64,000 bases of DNA from Actinacidiphila acididurans (GTDB taxonomy: Bacteria > Actinomycetota > Actinomycetes > Streptomycetales > Streptomycetaceae): assembly GCF_016918855.1 (NCBI RefSeq), contig NZ_JADKYB010000004.1:434001-498000 (forward strand). Direction: 5' to 3'. The notes under the pieces were generated by a model. It was not told the DNA's origin. It searched no databases and saw only the letters and a program-made list of their open reading frames with translations. Position 1 is the stretch's first letter, and each line of letters starts with the position of its first letter. The translations under genes were made by a program, and so were the position numbers. Positions 30,734-39,404 of the stretch are shown here, piece by piece.

Positions 30734-31790
30734 GGCGCTGGCACTGGTGCCCAAGGCCGAGGCCAAGCAGAGCATGAAGGACTTCAAGTCGGACCAGGAG
30801 GTCCGCTGGTGCCCGGGCTGCGGGGACTACGCGGTCCTGGCCGCGGTCCAGTCCTTCATGCCGGAGCTCGGTCTGGCCAAGGAGAACATCGTGTTCGTCT
30901 CCGGGATCGGGTGCTCCTCCCGGTTCCCGTACTACATGAACACGTACGGCATGCACTCGATCCACGGCCGCGCGCCGGCCATCGCCACGGGGCTCGCGAC
31001 CTCGCGGCGGGACCTGAGCGTGTGGGTGGTCACCGGTGACGGCGACGCGCTGTCCATCGGCGGCAACCACCTGATCCACGCGCTGCGGCGCAACGTCAAT
31101 CTGAAGATCCTGCTGTTCAACAACCGGATCTACGGCCTGACCAAGGGCCAGTACAGCCCGACCTCGGAGATCGGCAAGATCACCAAGTCGACGCCGATGG
31201 GCTCGCTGGACGCGCCCTTCAACCCGCTGTCGCTGGCGCTGGGCGCCGAGGCGTCCTTCGTGGCCCGGTCGATCGACTCCGACCGCAAGCACCTGCAGAG
31301 TGTGCTGCGGGCGGCCGCCGACCACCAGGGCACGGCGCTGGTGGAGATCTACCAGAACTGCAACATCTTCAACGACGGTGCGTTCGATGTCCTCAAGGAC
31401 AAGGACTCCGCGCAGGAGGCGGTGATCCGGCTGGAGCACGGGCAGCCGATCCGGTTCGGCGCGCCGGCCGAGGACGGGCTCGGGCGGATGGGGGTCGTAC
31501 GGGATCCCGCGTCCGGTGATCTGCGGGTCGTCGACGTGACCGTCGAGGGGACGGATTCCGTTCTGGTCCATGATGCGGCGGCTTCCTCTCCCACCACTGC
31601 TTTTGCGCTGACGCGGCTGGCGGATCCGGACACGTTGCACCACACGCCTATCGGTGTGCTGCGGGACGTGAAGCGGGCCGTGTACGACACGGACATGGCC
31701 GAGCAGCTCGAGCAGGCGGTCGTGCAGCAGGGGAAGGGGGATCTCGGCAAGCTTCTTGCCGGTGGAGACACCTGGACTGTTGCCGGGTAG
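30726..31790 (+). CDS. korB: 2-oxoacid:ferredoxin oxidoreductase, beta (TPP) subunit
   Basis: A 354-residue subunit that binds thiamine diphosphate and a [4Fe-4S] cluster. Cluster ligands are the two Cys of RWCPGCGDY, Cys in GIGCSSRFPYY, and Cys in YQNCNIFND. The TPP motif is GDGDALSIGGNH...NNRIYGLTKGQYSP. There is no separate ferredoxin-like delta subunit, so an external ferredoxin is the electron acceptor. It overlaps korA by 8 bp and ends the operon. Reduced ferredoxin made here is a candidate donor for the reduced complex I encoded 5 kb away. Confidence 0.94.
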
Positions 31791-31846
31791 GGCTGGCCGC
31801 TCAGGAAGTACGGGACCCTCCGAGCCGGGTCGGGCTTTTACGGCTA

Positions 31847-31904
31847 CCAGCTCGGGGGGTTCTGTGCGTTTCCGGGTGCGGATGCGTCTGCGCTGGTCGC
31901 GCCC
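31847..31904. repeat. Dispersed Streptomyces-type intergenic repeat, degenerate copy A
   Basis: The stretch from CCAGCTCGG (31847) to GCTGGTCGCG matches, position for position over most of its length, the copy at 50854-50911. It lies 57 bp after the korB stop in a 309-bp gap (31791-32099) with no gene. Copies of this palindromic, gene-end-associated repeat are common in Streptomyces genomes. Confidence 0.65.
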
Positions 31905-32099
31905 ACGCGGCGCCGGCCGCATATAGAGCGCAGCCCCACGCCCCCTGGTATTCCCGGCTGGCCGCACTTCCCATCGCGCCCCTGGGTAGTCCGGGCGCGC
32001 CCTTCTTCCGTGTCATGAGTGTTGTGGCAAACACCCATGACAGGTGGGGCCCGTAGCCGATACGTTCGGGGCGGCTCGGTGATGAGGGAGGAGAAGGGC

Positions 32100-33053
32100 G
32101 TGGGGGAGAAGCGGCTGGGGCTGGCGTACGGGTTCGCGGCGTACGGGTTGTGGGGGCTCTTCCCGTTGTACTGGCCGCTGTTGAAGCCGGCCGGGGCGAT
32201 GGAGATCCTGGCGCACCGGATGGTGTGGTCGCTGGCGGTGGTGGCCGTGGTGCTGGTGGCGCTGCGGCGGCGGGCGTGGATCGGGGAGCTGCTGCGGCAG
32301 CCGCGGAAGATGGCACTGGTGGCCCTGGCGGCGGCGGTCGTGTCGGTGAACTGGGGCCTGTACATATGGGGCGTCAACACCGGGCATGTGGTGGAGACCT
32401 CGCTCGGCTACTTCATCAACCCGCTGGTGACGATCGCGCTGGGGGTGCTGGTGCTGCACGAGCGGCTGCGGCCCGCGCAGTGGGCGGCGGTCGGCATCGG
32501 GGGGCTCGCGGTGGTGGTGCTGGCCGTCGGGTACGGGCGGCTGCCGTGGATCGCGCTCGGCCTGGCCTTCTCCTTCGGGACGTACGGGCTGGTGAAGAAG
32601 CAGGTGGGGATGGGCGGGCTGGAGTCGCTGGCCGCCGAGACCTGTGTGCAGTTCCTGCCCGCGCTCGGCTTCCTGCTGGCGCTGAGCGCGCGGGGGAAGG
32701 CCACGTTCACCCATCACGGGGGCGGGCACGCGACCCTGCTGGTCGCCTGCGGGCTGGTCACCGCGGTGCCGCTGATCTTCTTCGGGATGTCCGCGACCCG
32801 GCTGCCGCTGTCCACGATCGGGCTGATGCAGTACCTCGCGCCGGTCTTCCAGTTCCTCATCGGGGTGCTGCACTTCCACGAGCACATGCCGGCCGAGCGG
32901 TGGGCGGGCTTCCTGCTGGTGTGGTCCGCGCTGGTCCTGCTCACCTGGGACGCCCTGCGCACGGCCCGGCGCGGCCGCGCGGCCCTGGACCGGGCCCGCA
33001 CCGCTTCTCCGGCGGGTGAGGAACAGGAACCTACCGGCGCCGTCAGGCCGTGA
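32100..33053 (+). CDS. rarD: EamA-family permease, RarD type
   Basis: A 317-residue transporter with about ten membrane helices. RarD features include GLAYGFAAYGLWGLFPLYWPLLKP at the start, EILAHRMVWSL, NWGLYIWGVNTGHVVETSLGYFINPLVTIALGV, and IGLMQYLAPVFQFLIGVL. The substrate of streptomycete RarD proteins is unknown; drug/metabolite export is the general role of the superfamily. GTG 32100 with GGGAGGAG 7 bp upstream is preferred; ATG 32082 is in frame but has no ribosome-binding site. The 3' end overlaps the convergent ABC permease gene by 11 bp. Confidence 0.9.
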   Translation: MGEKRLGLAYGFAAYGLWGLFPLYWPLLKPAGAMEILAHRMVWSLAVVAVVLVALRRRAWIGELLRQPRKMALVALAAAVVSVNWGLYIWGVNTGHVVETSLGYFINPLVTIALGVLVLHERLRPAQWAAVGIGGLAVVVLAVGYGRLPWIALGLAFSFGTYGLVKKQVGMGGLESLAAETCVQFLPALGFLLALSARGKATFTHHGGGHATLLVACGLVTAVPLIFFGMSATRLPLSTIGLMQYLAPVFQFLIGVLHFHEHMPAERWAGFLLVWSALVLLTWDALRTARRGRAALDRARTASPAGEEQEPTGAVRP

Positions 33054-33987
33054 CGTCCCGCGAGGTGAACCGCGCCCAGGCGGCCGAGCCGAACACCGCC
33101 GCGTACAGGGCCTGGAGGCCCAGGTTCTTGGCGATGCCGTCCCAGCCGACCGGGTCGCGCAGGATGTCGGCGAAGCTCAGCCAGTAGTGCGGGAAGAGGT
33201 AGGGCTGGAAGGCGTGCAGCTGCGGGATGTTGTCCACGATCTGCACGGTGATCAGCAGGCCCACCGTGGCGGCCATGGCGCTGATGCCGCTGTCGGTGAG
33301 GGTGGACACGAACAGGCCGAGCGCCGCGATGCCGACCAGTGAGGCGGCCACCAGCACGGCGATCAGCAGCGCCCGCAGCAGGCCCTCGGACAGGGAGATG
33401 TCGGTGCCGGACAGCAGGGTGACCTCGCCGACCGGGAACAGGGCGAAGCCGGTGGCCAGCGCGGAGGCGGTCACCACGAGGGTGGCGGCCAGGCAGAAGG
33501 TCAGCACCGAGCCGTATTTGACGAGCAGCAGCCGGGTCCGGCCGGCCGGCGCGACCAGCAGATAGCGCAGGGTGCCGGCGCTGGCCTCGCCGGCCACCGA
33601 GTCGCCGGCCACCACGCCGATCGCCATCGGCAGGAAGAACGGCAGGGTGGCGGCGAGCGAGGCGAAGGTCAGGAACAGGCCGTTGTTGCTGACCTGCTCG
33701 ATGAACGCGGGCCCGTTGCCGTTGTCGCGCCCGCCGCCGAGCGAGCCGCCGTTGCCGGTCTCGATCCGTACCGCGATCCCGACCAGCAGCGGCACCCCGG
33801 CCAGCACCGCCAGCAGCGCGAGGGTCCGCCACCGCCGGAAGACGGTGATCAGCTCCGAGCGGAACAGCCCGAGCGACCACACCGCCTTCGGTGCGCGGAC
33901 GGCCGGCGCCGCGGTGTCCGCCGCCGCCTCGGTACGGTCCTGCTCCCGGTCGTCCGGCCCGGTCGCCGTCGTCTCAGCCCGCGACAT
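33043..33987 (-). CDS. ABC-2 type transporter permease
   Basis: A 314-residue permease. After a hydrophilic N-terminus of about 45 residues there are six hydrophobic segments, including a paired central set and the last one near NLGLQALYAAVFGSAAWARF. The conserved GDSVAGEASAGTLRYLLVAPAGRTRLLLVKY stretch between TM2 and TM3 is typical of ABC-2 exporters of the bacitracin/antibiotic-resistance kind. It overlaps its ATPase partner by 14 bp, so the two form one transporter. The substrate is not predictable. Confidence 0.9.
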   Translation of the reverse strand: MSRAETTATGPDDREQDRTEAAADTAAPAVRAPKAVWSLGLFRSELITVFRRWRTLALLAVLAGVPLLVGIAVRIETGNGGSLGGGRDNGNGPAFIEQVSNNGLFLTFASLAATLPFFLPMAIGVVAGDSVAGEASAGTLRYLLVAPAGRTRLLLVKYGSVLTFCLAATLVVTASALATGFALFPVGEVTLLSGTDISLSEGLLRALLIAVLVAASLVGIAALGLFVSTLTDSGISAMAATVGLLITVQIVDNIPQLHAFQPYLFPHYWLSFADILRDPVGWDGIAKNLGLQALYAAVFGSAAWARFTSRDVTA

Positions 33988-34945
33988 CGAAGCCCTCTCC
34001 GGTCAGGGCGACGAACGCGTCCTCCAGGGTGGCGCGTTCGAGGCCGAAGGCGCGGACGCGGACGCCCGCGGCGACAAGGGCCGCATTCAGGTCGGCGAGG
34101 TCGGGCGGGTCCGCGGGGAGCTCGCCGGTGACCTTGGGGCCGACGGCCGTCAGTTCGGACACGCCGTGCGCGGCGAGCACGCGGGTGGCCTCGGCCGGGT
34201 CGGGGGTGGTGACCGCGAGGCGGCCGCGGGCGCCGGCCGACAGGTCGGCGACCGGACCCTGGGTGATCAGCCGGCCGCGGGCCATCACCGCGGCGTGCGT
34301 GCACACCTGCTCGATCTCGTCCAGCAGGTGGGAGGACAGGAAGACGGTGGTGCCGTCCGCGGCCAGTTCCCGGACCAGGGACCGGATCTCGCGCATGCCC
34401 TGCGGGTCCAGGCCGTTCGTCGGCTCGTCCAGGACCAGCAGTTCGCGCGGCTGGAGCAGGGCCGAGGCCAGGCCGAGCCGCTGCTTCATGCCCAGGGAGT
34501 ACGCCTTCGCCTTCTTGGCGGCCGCCGCGGTCAGCCCCACCCGGTCCAGGGCGGCGGCCACCCGGGCCGACCGGGTGCGCGGGTCGGCGGTGGGGTCGGC
34601 TGCGTCGTACCGCAGCAGGTTGTCCCGGCCGGACAGGAAGCCGTAGAGCGCCGGGCCCTCGATGAGGGCGCCGACCCTGGGCAGGACGGTCCGGGATGAG
34701 CGCGGCATGGGGCGGCCCAGCACCCGGGCGCTGCCCGCGGTCGGCTCGATCAGTCCCATCAGCATGCGGATCGTCGTCGTCTTCCCCGAGCCGTTGGGGC
34801 CCAGGAAGCCGAACACACTGCCGCGCGGCACCCGCAGGTCGATCCCGTCCACGGCGAGCGTGCCGCGGTACTGCTTGGCGAGCCCGCGGGTCTCGATGAC
34901 CGCCTCGTCCGCCGGCCGGGCAGCCCCGGTGTCCGGCTCTCCCAT
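33974..34945 (-). CDS. ABC transporter ATP-binding protein
   Basis: A 323-residue ATPase. The Walker A is GPNGSGKTT, the signature is the variant YSLGMKQRL, the Walker B is LLVLDEPTNGLD, and SSHLLDEIEQ holds the switch His. The C-terminal 90 residues are the regulatory domain usual in antibiotic or lipid exporters of the CcmA/DrrA class. Start ATG 34945 gives a complete protein; the permease overlaps its end by 14 bp. It probably energises export of a peptide, lipid or drug. Confidence 0.93.
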   Translation of the reverse strand: MGEPDTGAARPADEAVIETRGLAKQYRGTLAVDGIDLRVPRGSVFGFLGPNGSGKTTTIRMLMGLIEPTAGSARVLGRPMPRSSRTVLPRVGALIEGPALYGFLSGRDNLLRYDAADPTADPRTRSARVAAALDRVGLTAAAAKKAKAYSLGMKQRLGLASALLQPRELLVLDEPTNGLDPQGMREIRSLVRELAADGTTVFLSSHLLDEIEQVCTHAAVMARGRLITQGPVADLSAGARGRLAVTTPDPAEATRVLAAHGVSELTAVGPKVTGELPADPPDLADLNAALVAAGVRVRAFGLERATLEDAFVALTGEGFDVAG

Positions 34946-35094
34946 GACGCTCCCTGATGACGCTGGTGGGACTGGTGACGCCGACCACGACGACCACGCC
35001 TATGACGCCGTGACGCGGCTGCGGCCGGGCAGGGCCGACTCCGGCGGACCCGCCTGCGTACGGGCCGGGCGGGGCCGCCGGGTGACTGCCGAGC

Positions 35095-36333
35095 CTACTT
35101 GCCGGCGGTGTGCGCCGCGTCGGCGGCGCCGGTGAGCGCGGACTCGCTGACCGCGCCGACGTACAGCGTGCCGTTGTCCGTCAGCAGCGCGTTGACCAGC
35201 CGGGTGTGGAAGAGGGTGCCGGTGCCGAAGGAGCCGCTGACCTGCTTGCCGAAGCTGTTCAGCAGCGAGTCGGCGCGCCCGCTGTCGTTGCGCTGCTTGC
35301 CGGTGGGCAGGCCGTCGGCGGACTTCACGACCGCGATGGCGTCCCAGCCGGAGCCGAGGACGTCGGGCTGCGTGCCGGCGCGGTCCGGGGTGTTCTTCGG
35401 CGCCTGGTCGGTGCCCTCGGTGACCTTCACGCCCTTGCCGGGGGTGAAGTCGAAGGTGCTCGCGGCCGGCTTGGCGAAGCTCACCTTGGTGTAGCCGATG
35501 TCGAAGACCGCCTTGCCGCCGCCGCGCGGGTCGACGGTGAGCTTGAGCGGCACCCCGGTCTTCGCGTCCACCGCGATCCGGATCGCGCCGACCGTGGTGT
35601 CGGGGGCGTGCTCCGGGCGGATCAGCAGTTCGTACGCGCTGTGGCCGGCCACCCGGGCGGTGCCGTCCACGGTGAACGAGGCGGTGCCGTCGGCGGCCTT
35701 GATGACCTGCTTGGCCGCGTCCTGCGGAGTGGCGGGCAGGTCCTGCGGGTCGCTGTGCGCGGTGGCGCCGGACTGCCGCTGGGGCAGGGTCTGGTGGTAC
35801 GCCTGGTTCGACGCGCTGTCGTACGCCCACACCTGCGTGCCGTTGTGGACGATGCTGTACTCGGCGGCGGGCTCGATGACCGAGACCTTCTGCCGGTCCG
35901 GGCCGTCGGCGGCCACGTGCAGGGTGTGGGTGCCGGCCAGCAGCTGGGTGAGCTGCGTCTGCGGCGCGGCCGGCGAGCCGGCGCCGGTGCCGGGCGCCTT
36001 CGCGGAGGCCCCCGCGCCTCCGCCGAACAGGCTGCTCGCGGCACCGCTGGACAGTGCCGAGGGCAGGCCCAGGTCGGTGGTGACCTTCACCGAGCCGCTC
36101 ACCGTCTGGACATGGGAAGCGGCGATTTTGGTGAGGAGCTGCTCCGCGGTCAGCGAGGGCAGCGACGGGTCGCCGGCGTCCGCGAGTGCCGGGACCAGGC
36201 CGATGGTCGCCGCCGCCACTCCGGCCACCGCGACCGGCACGGCGAACCGGGCGACCTTGCGGCCGCGGCTGCGTCCCTCTCCCCCGCCGTCGTCCCACTG
36301 CGGGTCGTACTGTGCCGGTTGGATCGGTGCCAT
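35095..36333 (-). CDS. Exported LolA/RseB-like protein (DUF2092 type)
   Basis: A 412-residue protein anchored by one N-terminal helix (about residues 26-50, RKVARFAVPVAVAGVAAATIGLVPAL), with no lipobox cysteine visible. Beyond it, TAEQLLTKIAASHVQTVSGSVKVTTDLGLP and the repeating beta-strand pattern are those of the LolA/RseB-like fold found in actinobacterial DUF2092 proteins. These bind hydrophobic ligands or sense envelope state. ATG 36333 is preferred for its GGAGGT leader; the frame reaches 36444. The ABC pair follows 149 bp downstream and might share a transcript. The exact role is not known. Confidence 0.8.
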   Translation of the reverse strand: MAPIQPAQYDPQWDDGGGEGRSRGRKVARFAVPVAVAGVAAATIGLVPALADAGDPSLPSLTAEQLLTKIAASHVQTVSGSVKVTTDLGLPSALSSGAASSLFGGGAGASAKAPGTGAGSPAAPQTQLTQLLAGTHTLHVAADGPDRQKVSVIEPAAEYSIVHNGTQVWAYDSASNQAYHQTLPQRQSGATAHSDPQDLPATPQDAAKQVIKAADGTASFTVDGTARVAGHSAYELLIRPEHAPDTTVGAIRIAVDAKTGVPLKLTVDPRGGGKAVFDIGYTKVSFAKPAASTFDFTPGKGVKVTEGTDQAPKNTPDRAGTQPDVLGSGWDAIAVVKSADGLPTGKQRNDSGRADSLLNSFGKQVSGSFGTGTLFHTRLVNALLTDNGTLYVGAVSESALTGAADAAHTAGK

Positions 36334-36587
36334 TGCGTCTCTACCTCCGTCGTCAGCGGCGGTTCGCCCGGGGACGGCACCGACCGCGGCCCGTCCCTCG
36401 CACTCGTCCACTTCCCAGGCCATTGTCACCCGGTCCGCCGTCAAGTGGTGTCACCATCTGACCAAATCGGCCGCGACGGCACATCAGCTTGGCGGTGCAA
36501 CCTCGGCTACACCCGGGGGATGACGACCCCTACGGGTTCGCTCCCGCGGGATCAGGGGCTCCCTCATCGGTACGACGGGCGCGGCCG

Positions 36588-37607
36588 TCAGCCGGTGCGG
36601 TGCACCACCGCGTCGCACAGCCCGGCCAGGGCCCGCTTGGCCGGGATGTCGGGCAGCGGGGACAGCGCGGCGCGGGCCTCGTCGGCGTACCGCACGGTGT
36701 CGCGGCGGGCCTGTTCCAGGGCCGGGTGGGCGCGCAGGAGTTCCAGCGCCTCGGCGTGCCGGGCGTCGTCGGCGAGGTCGCCGTCCAGGAGTTGGACCAG
36801 CCGGCGCTCGTCCGGCGAGTCGGCGCCGCGGCCCTGGGCGTGCCAGCGGCGCACGTACAGCACGGGCAGGGTGGGGACGCCCTCGCGCAGGTCGGTGCCG
36901 GGGGTCTTGCCGGACTCGTGGCTGTCGCTGGCGATGTCCAGGACGTCGTCGGCGAGTTGGAAGGCGATGCCGATCCGCTCGCCGTACTGGGTCAGGACGC
37001 TGACCACCGATTCGTCGGCGCCGGACATCATGGCGCCGAACCGGCCGGAGACCGCCATGAGCGAGCTGGTCTTGCCGGCCAGCACTTCCAGGTAGTGGTC
37101 GATGGCGTCGCGGCCGTCGCGCGGGCCGACCGTCTCCATGATCTGACCGGTGACCAGGCGTTCGAAGGACTCGGCCTGCACCCGGACCGCCTCCGGGCCG
37201 AGGTCGGCGAGGATGTGGGAGGCGCGGGAGAACAGGAAGTCGCCGGTGAGGACGGCGACCGAGTTGCGCCAGCGGGCGTTGGCGCTGGGCACCCCGCGCC
37301 GGACGTCCGCCTCGTCCATCACGTCGTCGTGGTAGAGCGTGGCCAGATGGGTCAGTTCGACCACCACCGCGGAGGGCACCACGCCGGGCGCGTGCGGATC
37401 GCCGAACTGCGCGCCGAGCAGCACCAGCAGCGGCCGGAACCGCTTGCCGCCGGCCTGGAGCAGGTGCCGGGCCACGTCCGTGATGAACGGCACGTCGCTC
37501 TTGGTGGCCTCCAGCAAGCCCTCCTCGACGGCCTGGAGGCCGGCCTGGATGTCGGCGTCGAGGGTCTCGTCCCACACGCTCAGCCCGAAGGGCCCGACGA
37601 CGGTCAC
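36588..37607 (-). CDS. trans-polyprenyl (probably heptaprenyl/octaprenyl) diphosphate synthase
   Basis: A 339-residue all-trans prenyl transferase that lengthens farnesyl diphosphate with isopentenyl diphosphate. The first Asp-rich motif is HDDVMDEADVRRG and the second is LADDVLDIASD. GGKRFRPLL is the substrate-binding region. Adjacent nuo genes fit a role in menaquinone side-chain synthesis, the quinone used by streptomycete respiration; that is inference from context. GTG 37607 has AGGAG 8 bp upstream. It is divergent from egtA across a 418-bp gap. Confidence 0.9.
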   Translation of the reverse strand: MTVVGPFGLSVWDETLDADIQAGLQAVEEGLLEATKSDVPFITDVARHLLQAGGKRFRPLLVLLGAQFGDPHAPGVVPSAVVVELTHLATLYHDDVMDEADVRRGVPSANARWRNSVAVLTGDFLFSRASHILADLGPEAVRVQAESFERLVTGQIMETVGPRDGRDAIDHYLEVLAGKTSSLMAVSGRFGAMMSGADESVVSVLTQYGERIGIAFQLADDVLDIASDSHESGKTPGTDLREGVPTLPVLYVRRWHAQGRGADSPDERRLVQLLDGDLADDARHAEALELLRAHPALEQARRDTVRYADEARAALSPLPDIPAKRALAGLCDAVVHRTG

Positions 37608-38025
37608 GAGGGGATCTCCTGTCGCTGATCTGGCACTGGCGGGTCGCTGGGTCGCGCTGCTTCCGACGTGGTGGGCATCTTCTGGGCAACGGGCCTTCCG
37701 ACGGCTCTTGCCTAAACGTGCCTACACGGGCAGCGTAGCCGGTCGGCTGTGGATCACCGCCGGGGCATCGCCTTACACCAGGCCGTAGCCGATCATTGAC
37801 CCTATAATCCCGATTACCGGTTTTGCCGCTTATTTCCACCCCGAAGGGATGACACGCCGGTTTCGAATGTTTGACCGAGAAGTGTCGGGTGGAACGTTCA
37901 CAGATGCGTAAGACCCTCCGGGTGGGGTAGTCCGTAAACTCGCTACGGCAACAGGTGACATGTCCTCGCTTGGGGGGTAAGCCCTTCCGGGGAAATCCCC
38001 CGCACCGAAGGAGAGGAGGTGGAGG
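37608..38025. promoter_or_regulatory. 418-bp divergent gap between polyprenyl synthase and egtA
   Basis: No coding sequence is convincing here. It holds both promoters. A TATAAT at 37803 lacks a matching -35 box. The egtA leader ends in a strong ribosome-binding tract, GAAGGAGAGGAGGTGGAGG. Confidence 0.35.
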
Positions 38026-39387
38026 ATGACAGCCGACCTCGGAGACGTCGAGAATCTCGGGAAGCTCACCGAGGACGAAGCGGAGGCCCGCATCCATGGC
38101 GTCTGTTTCAAGACCGGACCACCCGCACGCACCGGTGTGGAACTGGAGTGGCTGGTCCTGGACCGCTCCGGTCCCCATGATCTGATATCCGCCGACCGGC
38201 TGGACGAGGCACTCGCCCCGGTCGAGGCCCCGGGCGCACTGCCCAGGGGCAGCAGGCTCACTCGTGAGCCGGGCGGCCAGGTGGAACTCAGCTCCCCACC
38301 CGCCGCCACCCTCGCCGCCTGCGTCGAGGCGATGACCGCCGATCTGGCGGTACTGCGGCAGACCCTCGGCGAGGCCGGGCTCGTCCTGCTCGGCCGCGGC
38401 GTCGATCCGTACCGGGAGCCGCCCCGGGTACTGGAACATCCCCGCTACCGGGCGATGGAGCTGTTCTTCGACCGCGAAGGCCCCTGGGGCCGGCTGATGA
38501 TGCGGCGCACCGCGTCCCTCCAGATCAACCTGGACAGCGGCGACGACGGCCCGGGCATCACCGGCTACCGGTCCCGCTGGGCACTGGCCCACCGCATCGG
38601 CCCGGTCCTCGTGGCCGCCTTCGCCAACTCGCCGGTCGCCTCCGGCCGGGCCACCGGCTGGCTGTCCACCCGTCAGGCCACCTGGGGCCGGATGGATCCC
38701 GGCCGCACCCGCCATCCCCGCCACCACGCCGAACCGCGCACCGCGTGGACGCAGTACGCGCTGGACGCGCAGGTGCTGTGCATCCGCACCCCCGAGGAGC
38801 CCGCCACGGGCATCCTCGGCGGACCGTCCCCCGGCGGCAACGGTTCCGGGCCACCGGGCGGCCGTACGCCGGGCGCCGGCGGCCCCGTCCCGGACTGGAC
38901 CGCGCCACCGGGCCTGACCTTCCGCGACTGGCTGCGCGGGGTGCCGGGACTGCGGGCGCCCACCGCCGACGACCTGGACTATCACCTGAGCACCCTGTTC
39001 CCGCCGGTGCGCCCGCGCGGCTGGCTGGAACTGCGGATGACCGATGCCCAGGACGGCGACGGCTGGATCGTCCCGACCGTACTGACGGCGACCGTGCTGG
39101 ACGACCCGATCGCCGCCGACGCGGCATGGGCGGCCACCGAATCGCTGTGCCCGGACGGCGAACCCGTGCCGTCCGACGACGTGTGGCGCCGCGCCGCCCG
39201 GACCGGCCTGGCCGATCCGGACCTGGCCAAGGCCGCCCGCGCCCTCTTCGCCGCCGCCGACAGCGCAATGACGCGCAACGGCACTCCCGCCGCCCTGCGG
39301 CAGGCGGTCTCCGACTTCGCCGAGCGCTATCCGGAACGGGGCCGATGTCCCGCCGACGACCACCTGGACGCGCTCAGCCGCGCCTGA
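38026..39387 (+). CDS. egtA: Ergothioneine biosynthesis glutamate-cysteine ligase EgtA
   Basis: A 453-residue ATP-dependent ligase that makes gamma-glutamylcysteine, the sulfur donor for actinobacterial ergothioneine. Family signatures are the glutamate-binding GVELEWLVLD near the start, LTREPGGQVELSSPP, the RTASLQINLDSGDD segment and PRGWLELRMTDAQD. A Gly/Pro-rich insertion of about 30 residues occurs in the middle (about 265-300). The start is ATG 38026, behind a long purine-rich ribosome-binding site. egtB begins 17 bp after its stop, followed without a gap by egtC-egtD, so the set is one operon. Confidence 0.93.
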   Translation: MTADLGDVENLGKLTEDEAEARIHGVCFKTGPPARTGVELEWLVLDRSGPHDLISADRLDEALAPVEAPGALPRGSRLTREPGGQVELSSPPAATLAACVEAMTADLAVLRQTLGEAGLVLLGRGVDPYREPPRVLEHPRYRAMELFFDREGPWGRLMMRRTASLQINLDSGDDGPGITGYRSRWALAHRIGPVLVAAFANSPVASGRATGWLSTRQATWGRMDPGRTRHPRHHAEPRTAWTQYALDAQVLCIRTPEEPATGILGGPSPGGNGSGPPGGRTPGAGGPVPDWTAPPGLTFRDWLRGVPGLRAPTADDLDYHLSTLFPPVRPRGWLELRMTDAQDGDGWIVPTVLTATVLDDPIAADAAWAATESLCPDGEPVPSDDVWRRAARTGLADPDLAKAARALFAAADSAMTRNGTPAALRQAVSDFAERYPERGRCPADDHLDALSRA

Positions 39388-39404
39388 CCTGTGGAAGGCA
39401 TGTC

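Noticed and set aside
37795..37808. TTGACCCTATAAT as a sigma-70 promoter
   Set aside because: The -35-like and -10-like hexamers abut with no spacer and cannot form a promoter together.
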